DNA of 10,686 nucleotides from Thermoplasmatota archaeon (lineage in GTDB: Archaea > Thermoplasmatota > E2 > DHVEG-1). Below are positions 5,693 through 10,686 of the stretch, in pieces. Below the pieces are notes generated by a model. That model saw only the letters and a list, made by a program, of their open reading frames with translations. It did not search any database and was not told where the DNA came from. The stretch's first letter is position 1. Every line of letters starts with the position of its first letter. The stretch spans positions 1 to 10,686 of the forward strand of contig JAUWYM010000009.1 of the NCBI GenBank assembly GCA_030615845.1, written 5' to 3'. Both the position numbers and the translations under genes were made by a program.

Positions 5693-5732
5693 TCGTTAGT
5701 TTCTACAATATTTTTTCTCTTGGAAAAATACT

Positions 5733-5740
5733 AAATATAC
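5733..5740 (+). promoter_or_regulatory. TATA box of the lhr gene
   Basis: AAATATAC, centred about 25 bases before ATG 5762, predicts a start at or next to the A of the ATG. No Shine-Dalgarno motif is present (GCATGCAGAGA precedes the ATG), so the mRNA is probably leaderless. Confidence 0.45.
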
Positions 5741-5761
5741 GACAGTAATGCATGCAGAGAA

Positions 5762-8614
5762 ATGGAACCAGTTTTTAATTTATTAGATGAAAAAGTTAAA
5801 GGTATTCTCCTTTCAAAAAACATAGAGGAACCTACAGAACCTCAGAGCAAAGCGATTCCTCTAATATTACAAGAAAAACATGTTCTCCTTATAGCTCCGA
5901 CAGGGCTTGGAAAAACAGAATCCGCATTATTACCAATTTTTCATAATTTTTTAAGATATCAATCAACCGATGAATATAACAGGAGAGAGAAAGGAATATC
6001 AATTCTTTATATTACTCCACTGCGAGCGTTAAATAGAGATATGCTTCGAAGAACGTTTCATTGGGGAAAAAAGCTTGGTATTGCTGTAGCGGTCCGGCAT
6101 GGTGATACCACCCAGAGTGAACGTGCAAGACAATCAAGGACCCCTCCAGATATGTTGATTACAACACCTGAAACATTGCAGATTTTATTTACTGGAAAAC
6201 GACTAAGAAAACATTTGAGAACAGTTCGATGGGTTGTCGTCGATGAGGTTCATGAACTCGCCTGCGACGAGCGAGGTGCACAGCTTGCCGTTGGATTAGA
6301 ACGACTCAATGAACTTACAAAGCAGGTAGGACATGATTTCCAACGAATCGGTCTTTCTGCAACTGTTGGTCTTCCCGATGAAGTTGCACGCTATCTAGGA
6401 GGCAGAGAAAACAATTCAGTTCGCGCTGTCACCATCCTGGAAGTAGATGTCACAAAACATATCGATATCAGTGTTGAGCAACCATCAATTAAAAAAACCG
6501 ATTACTCGTTTGCAAACCGCTATTCAATTGAACCTATTTCCTTTGCACTTCTTCGACGATGTAAAGAAATTATTGACGATCATATCTCCACGCTTCTTTT
6601 TATAAACACACGAGATGGAGCAGAAATCCTGACTTCCCGTTTTCATCAGTGGCAAAATGATATGCCAATTGGCATTCATCATGGCTCTCTCTCGAAAAAT
6701 GCAAGGGTCGAATCTGAAAATGATTTCAAAAGCGGGAAACTGAAATCTTTAATATGTACGTCTTCTTTAGAGCTTGGAATAGATGTTGGAAATACCGATT
6801 TTGTGATACAATACAATTCACCTCGTGAGGTCACACGGATTGTACAAAGAGTCGGCCGCTCAGGACATAAAGTTGGGAAAACATCAAAAGGGCTTCTCCT
6901 CGCGACAAATCCTGAAGATCTCGCTGAAAGTTTAGTGATTGCTCGAAAAGCTCTTGCAGGTGAACTTGAGATTCTTTCAGTTCGACAGAACCCCCTGTCT
7001 GTTCTTACCAATCAAATAATTTCTCTTGCTCTTGAATATGGAAAAATAAATGCAAAAAAAACATATAAAATCATCAAAAGATCCTATCCATTTTACAACC
7101 TGTCATGGAAAACGTTTGAGAAAATTTTGAAGCAGCTAAAAGATCAACGCACTGTTTGGTTTGAAGAGGAAAACAAGGAGGTATTTCTTGTTAAACGGAG
7201 AAATTCACGGCATTATTTTCTTGATAATATTTCTATGATTCCCGATGAGAAAACATATCGAGTCGTTGATATAAGCACGAGAAAAACAATTGGGACACTT
7301 GATGAAAGTTTTGTTTTAAGTAGTGTTTTTGAAGGAGAAAAGTTTATTCTGCAAGGGAGGCCATGGGTTATTGTGAAAAGAGAAGATGATGAAATTTTGG
7401 TTTCCTCTGTAAAAGATGTGGGAACTGTTCCTTCATGGATTGGAGAGGACATTCCTGTCCCGTTTGAAGTTGCACTTGAGGTTGGACGACTTCGGAGACT
7501 TGCCTCAGAAGATAAACCGATAAAAAATTATCCTTGTGATAAAAAAACATTGGAGAGATTTCTTCAATACATATCAAATCAAAAAAAATTAGGGTTTGTT
7601 GTTCCTGATGATAAAACAATAACACTTGAGTTTGATGATAAAAACGTTGTTATTAACGCATGTTTTGGAACAAAAGTAAATGAAACTCTGGGAAGACTAA
7701 TTTCAGCGATGCTTGCACAATCCATTGGGGAAAGTGTAGGGATTAATAGTGATTCGTATCGGATAAATCTTGAACTACCTGGACGGATTCCTATTGGAAG
7801 AATTGCTGATATCCTTATGAAGACGATGCCTGAAACTCTTGAATATTTGATTGAAACCATTTTAAGAAATTCTACATATATCCGATGGCAGCTTGTTCAT
7901 GTCGCACGAAAATTTGGTGCCCTACGTAAGGATTTTGACTATAAAAATGTGGGAATGAAACGGCTTTTCGGGCTTTTTGAACAATCACTGATATTTGAAG
8001 AAGCTCTTGACAAGCTCGTCTGGGAGCGTATGGATATAAAAAATACAAAGGCAGTACTTGAAAAAATACAGACTGGTGAAATACAGCTACAGATACAAGG
8101 ACTTTCACCAATTGCAACCACTGGATTTGAAACAATCAGAGGACTTATGGTTCCTCAACGAGCAGACCGAACAATTCTTATGGCACTGAAAAAACGTTTA
8201 GAAGACACGAACATCACTCTGATATGTACTAATTGCAATCATTCTTGGAATACATCTGTTAGCAGATCTGATCTGCAACCGAAATGTTCAAAATGTGGTG
8301 CAATAAAAATTACAGTGTTGAGACGGTACAATAAGGAGATGGCGAAACTCCTTAGCAAAAAAGAAAGAACAAAGGAGGAAAACCGAGAGGTAAAACGACT
8401 TCATAAAAATGCAAGTCTTGTCTTAAGTTATAGGAGATATGCTTTACTTGCTCTTATGGCTCGAGGCATAGGGCCTGATACCGCTGCTCGTATTCTAAGA
8501 AGATACAATCGACGAGAGCTCGAAAAATCTGAAGAAATTGAGATAAAATTTTTACGTGATATTCTTAAAGCTGAACTTACCTATGCAAGGACACGTGGGT
8601 TTTGGGATAATTGA
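5762..8614 (+). CDS. lhr: Lhr-type superfamily 2 helicase with C-terminal zinc site
   Basis: Lhr enzymes are ATP-dependent 3'-to-5' helicases acting on DNA and DNA:RNA hybrids in repair, recombination or RNA metabolism. The 950-residue chain has a Q-type lead-in (EPTEPQSKAIP), motif I APTGLGKT (45-52), Ia YITPLRALNRDML, motif II DEVH (161-164), motif III SAT (199-201), IV LLFINTRDGAEIL, V TSSLELGIDVG (333-343) and VI QRVGRSGH (362-369). The winged-helix and Lhr-core regions follow to about residue 810. A C-terminal CTNC...CSKC pair (Cys822, Cys825, Cys842, Cys845) should bind zinc, followed by a basic helical tail (KKERTKEENREVKR). Archaea carry several Lhr-like groups; I cannot decide between aLhr1 and aLhr2. 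A T6 run at 8630-8635 follows the stop, and elp3 starts 47 bases downstream, so the two may be partly co-transcribed. Confidence 0.92.
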   Translation: MEPVFNLLDEKVKGILLSKNIEEPTEPQSKAIPLILQEKHVLLIAPTGLGKTESALLPIFHNFLRYQSTDEYNRREKGISILYITPLRALNRDMLRRTFHWGKKLGIAVAVRHGDTTQSERARQSRTPPDMLITTPETLQILFTGKRLRKHLRTVRWVVVDEVHELACDERGAQLAVGLERLNELTKQVGHDFQRIGLSATVGLPDEVARYLGGRENNSVRAVTILEVDVTKHIDISVEQPSIKKTDYSFANRYSIEPISFALLRRCKEIIDDHISTLLFINTRDGAEILTSRFHQWQNDMPIGIHHGSLSKNARVESENDFKSGKLKSLICTSSLELGIDVGNTDFVIQYNSPREVTRIVQRVGRSGHKVGKTSKGLLLATNPEDLAESLVIARKALAGELEILSVRQNPLSVLTNQIISLALEYGKINAKKTYKIIKRSYPFYNLSWKTFEKILKQLKDQRTVWFEEENKEVFLVKRRNSRHYFLDNISMIPDEKTYRVVDISTRKTIGTLDESFVLSSVFEGEKFILQGRPWVIVKREDDEILVSSVKDVGTVPSWIGEDIPVPFEVALEVGRLRRLASEDKPIKNYPCDKKTLERFLQYISNQKKLGFVVPDDKTITLEFDDKNVVINACFGTKVNETLGRLISAMLAQSIGESVGINSDSYRINLELPGRIPIGRIADILMKTMPETLEYLIETILRNSTYIRWQLVHVARKFGALRKDFDYKNVGMKRLFGLFEQSLIFEEALDKLVWERMDIKNTKAVLEKIQTGEIQLQIQGLSPIATTGFETIRGLMVPQRADRTILMALKKRLEDTNITLICTNCNHSWNTSVSRSDLQPKCSKCGAIKITVLRRYNKEMAKLLSKKERTKEENREVKRLHKNASLVLSYRRYALLALMARGIGPDTAARILRRYNRRELEKSEEIEIKFLRDILKAELTYARTRGFWDN

Positions 8615-8629
8615 TATTCTTCACAAAGA

Positions 8630-8645
8630 TTTTTTACCTATAGAT
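8630..8645 (+). promoter_or_regulatory. T-run terminator and TATA-like box between lhr and elp3
   Basis: T6 at 8630-8635 can end the lhr transcript. It is followed at once by CTATAGAT (8638-8645), about 20 bases before the elp3 ATG at 8662. No ribosome binding site is visible before that ATG, so a near-leaderless elp3 transcript is likely. Confidence 0.35.
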
Positions 8646-8661
8646 AGTATATGCTGCCCAA

Positions 8662-10248
8662 ATGTCGTTTTACAGGGAAATTACAGATCTAATCTGTTCT
8701 AAAAAAATCCAGACAAAAGAAGAACTTCATAAAGCAAAAATTAAACTCTGCAAAAAATACAACATCGTCACCATTCCCCGAGATAGTGAAATACTAGCTC
8801 ATTTACCAACTGATTTTACCGATTATAAGGCTGTTTCTTCTTTGCTGCGGAAAAAACCAATGAGAACGATATCAGGCGTTGCCATTGTTGCTGTTATGAC
8901 ATCTCCAGAGGAATGCCCTCATGGACGATGCATTCCATGTCCTGGCGGTCCAAAAAACAATACGCCACAAAGTTATACTGGATATGAACCTGCAGCTATG
9001 AGAGGATCAATACATAATTTCGACCCGTATCTTCAAACAAAAAATAGACTGGAACAATTAGAAGCAATAGGGCATTCTACAGATAAAGTTGATTTTATTG
9101 TTATGGGAGGGACATTTACTTCGAGACTTTTAGAATATCAGCAGTGGTTTATAAAACGATGCTATGATGCTTTAAATAGGGAGGAATCCCAAAACTTGGG
9201 ACATGCAAAAAAGAAAAATGAAACTGCCCCATCTCGTTGTATTGGCCTTACTGTTGAAACAAGACCTGATTGGTTTTGTTTACAGCATGTTGATAATGTT
9301 CTTTATTTGGGTGCAACCCGGGTAGAACTGGGAGTGCAGAGCGTTTATGATGATGTTTTATACAATATGAATCGAGGTCATACTGTTTCTGATACTATCA
9401 ATGCCACCCGAATTGCAAAAGATGCCGGCCTTAAGGTTTGTTATCATATTATGCCTGGACTTCCTGGTTCTGATGAAAAAAAAGATCTCAAGTCTTTTCG
9501 TACGATCTTTGAAGATAATCGATTTAAGCCAGATATGATTAAAATCTATCCTACTCTCGTCATAAAAGGGACGCAATTGTATGATATGTGGAAATCAGAG
9601 GGATATAATCCGCTGACCACTGAAAAGGCTTCAAAACTCATCGCCAGGATGAAGGAATATGTCCCCAAGTGGGTACGCATCCAAAGGATACAGCGAGATG
9701 TTCCTGCGCCTATGATTAGTTCAGGTGTTAAAAAAAGTAATCTCAGACAGTTCATTACGCAGGAGATGCGAGATCATGGAAAAACGTGTCGATGTATCAG
9801 ATGCAGAGAGATTGGACATAAATCATTGAAAAAAAAGATTAACTTTAACGATCTCACAGTTAAATCTATTTCATATCGATATGAGGCAAGTAATGGCTGC
9901 GAGATCTTTCTTTCACTAGAAGATAACACACTGGACATTCTCATTGGATATTTACGGCTGCGGGAGGTAATTGTTCCGCACCGATATGAGCTTCAAAAAG
10001 AACCATGCATGATAATTCGTGAGTTAAAGGTACTTGGAAGAGAACTTTCCATTGGGGAGAGAACAAGTGAGGCCTTACAACATAGGGGATATGGAAAGGA
10101 ATTGATTAGTGAGGCGGAACGTATTTGTTTTGAAGAGTTTGACAAAAAAAGATTATTTGTCCTTAGCGGTGTTGGTGTTAAACAGTATTACCGCGTCTTA
10201 GGTTTTATAGATGATGGGATTTATTTGAGTAAATCTTTGGAATGCTAA
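8662..10248 (+). CDS. elp3: Elp3 tRNA U34 carboxymethyltransferase (radical SAM and GNAT domains)
   Basis: Elp3 uses a 4Fe-4S cluster, S-adenosylmethionine and acetyl-CoA to modify the wobble uridine of tRNAs to 5-carboxymethyluridine. The 528-residue length is normal. A basic N-terminal tRNA-binding part (1-80) precedes the radical SAM domain, with cluster cysteines Cys85, Cys90 and Cys93 in CPHGRCIPCPGG. The core continues through IVMGGTF (146-152), VETRPDW (198-204), VELGVQS and HIMPGLPGS. A zinc-type cluster HGKTCRCIRC (372-381) follows. The GNAT domain (about 390-528) has the acetyl-CoA loop QHRGYGKELISEAERI (473-488) and the Elp3 signature SGVGVKQYYRVLGF (502-515). All key motifs are present. 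Archaea lack the other Elongator subunits, so Elp3 acts alone. It lies directly downstream of the Lhr helicase gene. Confidence 0.96.
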   Translation: MSFYREITDLICSKKIQTKEELHKAKIKLCKKYNIVTIPRDSEILAHLPTDFTDYKAVSSLLRKKPMRTISGVAIVAVMTSPEECPHGRCIPCPGGPKNNTPQSYTGYEPAAMRGSIHNFDPYLQTKNRLEQLEAIGHSTDKVDFIVMGGTFTSRLLEYQQWFIKRCYDALNREESQNLGHAKKKNETAPSRCIGLTVETRPDWFCLQHVDNVLYLGATRVELGVQSVYDDVLYNMNRGHTVSDTINATRIAKDAGLKVCYHIMPGLPGSDEKKDLKSFRTIFEDNRFKPDMIKIYPTLVIKGTQLYDMWKSEGYNPLTTEKASKLIARMKEYVPKWVRIQRIQRDVPAPMISSGVKKSNLRQFITQEMRDHGKTCRCIRCREIGHKSLKKKINFNDLTVKSISYRYEASNGCEIFLSLEDNTLDILIGYLRLREVIVPHRYELQKEPCMIIRELKVLGRELSIGERTSEALQHRGYGKELISEAERICFEEFDKKRLFVLSGVGVKQYYRVLGFIDDGIYLSKSLEC

Positions 10249-10256
10249 GGTTAGTT

Positions 10257-10304
10257 GTTTTCTCGGAGGAAGTAATTTCGGGAATAGAGAAAACCTGATT
10301 TTTT
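10257..10304 (+). terminator. Hairpin plus T-run after elp3
   Basis: GTTTTCTC (10257-10264) pairs perfectly with GAGAAAAC (10287-10294) around a 22-base loop, and a T6 run follows at 10299-10304. The layout resembles a bacterial intrinsic terminator. It starts 9 bases after the elp3 stop. Confidence 0.55.
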
Positions 10305-10311
10305 AAAAAAA

Positions 10312-10363
10312 TATTTAAATGACCTTTTGATTTGCACCTTCTACCTGATCGGTTTTGGGGGAG
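10312..10363 (+). promoter_or_regulatory. Promoter and ribosome binding site of the 45-codon ORF
   Basis: TATTTAAAT (10312-10320) lies in a long A/T run just after the elp3 terminator and predicts a start near 10340-10345. GGGGGAG at 10357-10363 sits four bases before ATG 10368, a good though slightly close ribosome binding site. Confidence 0.5.
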
Positions 10364-10367
10364 AGAC

Positions 10368-10505
10368 ATGACCGAATTTGTTTGGCATTGGACCAAGGGA
10401 AATAAAAAGATGTATACAAGGAGAACTGACGTTGCTGAGAGGGCAATGAAAGAAGGCTTTTTAGTGATGGGAATAAAAGAGAGACCCCATATTTTTAGAA
10501 ACTAA
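10368..10505 (+). CDS. Small basic protein of 45 residues, function unknown
   Basis: I do not recognise a named family. The reading frame MTEFVWHWTKGNKKMYTRRT continues with DVAERAMKEGFLVMGIKERP and ends HIFRN. It suggests a Trp-rich beta hairpin (FVWHWTKGNKKMYTRR), a short helix (DVAERAMKEG) and a final strand (FLVMGIKERPHIF). It is strongly basic, with no cysteines and no membrane segment, so an intact nucleic-acid-binding mini-domain is possible but unproven. Its own TATA box, a GGGGGAG ribosome binding site and a following T-rich terminator make it more likely to be a real gene than its length suggests. It is separated from elp3 by a terminator, so it should be transcribed on its own. Confidence 0.68.
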   Translation: MTEFVWHWTKGNKKMYTRRTDVAERAMKEGFLVMGIKERPHIFRN

Positions 10506-10509
10506 GCAG

Positions 10510-10543
10510 TTCTTTTTCAACAAATTCTTCTTTTTTTTCTTTG
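10510..10543 (+). terminator. T-rich terminator after the 45-codon ORF
   Basis: Pyrimidine-rich DNA with runs of T5, T8 and T3 begins a few bases after the stop at 10505. Runs of this kind are enough to terminate archaeal RNA polymerase. No hairpin is needed and none is evident. Confidence 0.5.
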
Positions 10544-10549
10544 TTACTG

Positions 10550-10684
10550 CTACATCCCGAAATAGATAATTGGGAGATAATCATTCTTTTTTAGCAAGAT
10601 GGGATGCGCTAAAAAAAGAATGAATCCAAAGATTGTGAACCATATAAACCGTAACTTCAATGGATTCTTTATCAAAGCAGTGAT
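10550..10684 (-). CDS. Possible C-terminal end of a membrane protein, cut by the right edge
   Basis: The minus strand is open from the edge to a TAG at 10550-10552 (about 44 codons). The reading is hydrophobic: NPLKLRFIWFTIFGFILFLA would be a membrane helix preceded by basic residues, followed by HPILLKKNDYLPIIYFGM. T-rich DNA gives hydrophobic readings by chance, and a second minus-strand frame is open to 10581, so the call is weak. No family can be named. Confidence 0.3.
   Translation of the reverse strand: MTALIKNPLKLRFIWFTIFGFILFLAHPILLKKNDYLPIIYFGM
10581..10623. repeat. Long inverted repeat near the right edge
   Basis: TCATTCTTTTTTAGC (10581-10595) pairs with GCTAAAAAAAGAATGA (10608-10623), 15 bp with one extra A, around a 12-base loop. 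GAATCCA at 10619-10628 and TGGATTC at about 10660-10666 form a second, shorter pair. It could be a bidirectional terminator or the end of a small element. Confidence 0.6.
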
Positions 10685-10686
10685 AA

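Noticed and set aside
6679..8135. Several minus-strand open frames opposite the Lhr gene
   Set aside because: They mirror conserved helicase and Lhr-core codons, are Ser/Phe-rich, and have no start signals.
10620..10686. Plus-strand ATG frame running off the right edge
   Set aside because: It starts inside the inverted repeat, has no ribosome binding site and is only about 22 codons long.

Overview
The window looks archaeal. Starts are preceded by TATA-type boxes at archaeal spacing, some genes appear leaderless and others carry GGAGG-type ribosome binding sites, and the gene set includes an Alba chromatin protein, a stand-alone Elp3 tRNA-modifying enzyme, an Lhr-type helicase and a short type I glutamine synthetase. 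The DNA is AT-rich. A euryarchaeal lineage, perhaps Thermoplasmatota-like, is only a guess; nothing here fixes the taxon.

Left part (1-2796): a minus-strand gene for an FAD-dependent 2-hydroxyacid/glycerol-3-phosphate dehydrogenase-like enzyme is split. Its FAD domain (332-1453) ends early inside a hairpin-rich insert at about 231-354, and the remaining [2Fe-2S] domain continues in the same frame on the far side (246 to beyond the left edge). The insert is four consecutive hairpins and resembles a non-autonomous IS200/IS605-type end. Divergent from this gene, and sharing a TATA box with it, is a LarA-family nickel-pincer racemase with its active-site residues intact. The two enzymes may act on the same 2-hydroxyacid.

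Middle part (2797-5761): glutamine synthetase (glnA) has its own leader. It is followed by a two-gene operon of a winged-helix regulator and a small predicted beta-barrel protein with overlapping ends. Next comes a 259-base intergenic region holding two tandem hairpins with nearly identical 20-base cores and a possible 20-codon ORF. The Alba gene ends this part, with a hairpin over its stop codon.

Right part (5762-10686): a large Lhr-type helicase with a C-terminal four-cysteine zinc site, then elp3 (radical SAM plus GNAT). A hairpin/T-run terminator follows elp3. After it comes a 45-codon ORF with its own promoter and ribosome binding site, then T-rich DNA. At the right edge there is a long inverted repeat inside what may be the end of a minus-strand membrane protein gene.

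The window mixes nitrogen and hydroxyacid metabolism with housekeeping information-processing genes. No CRISPR array, rRNA, tRNA or full transposase was seen. The least explained parts are the interrupted dehydrogenase with its hairpin element, the tandem-hairpin intergenic region, and the short ORFs.
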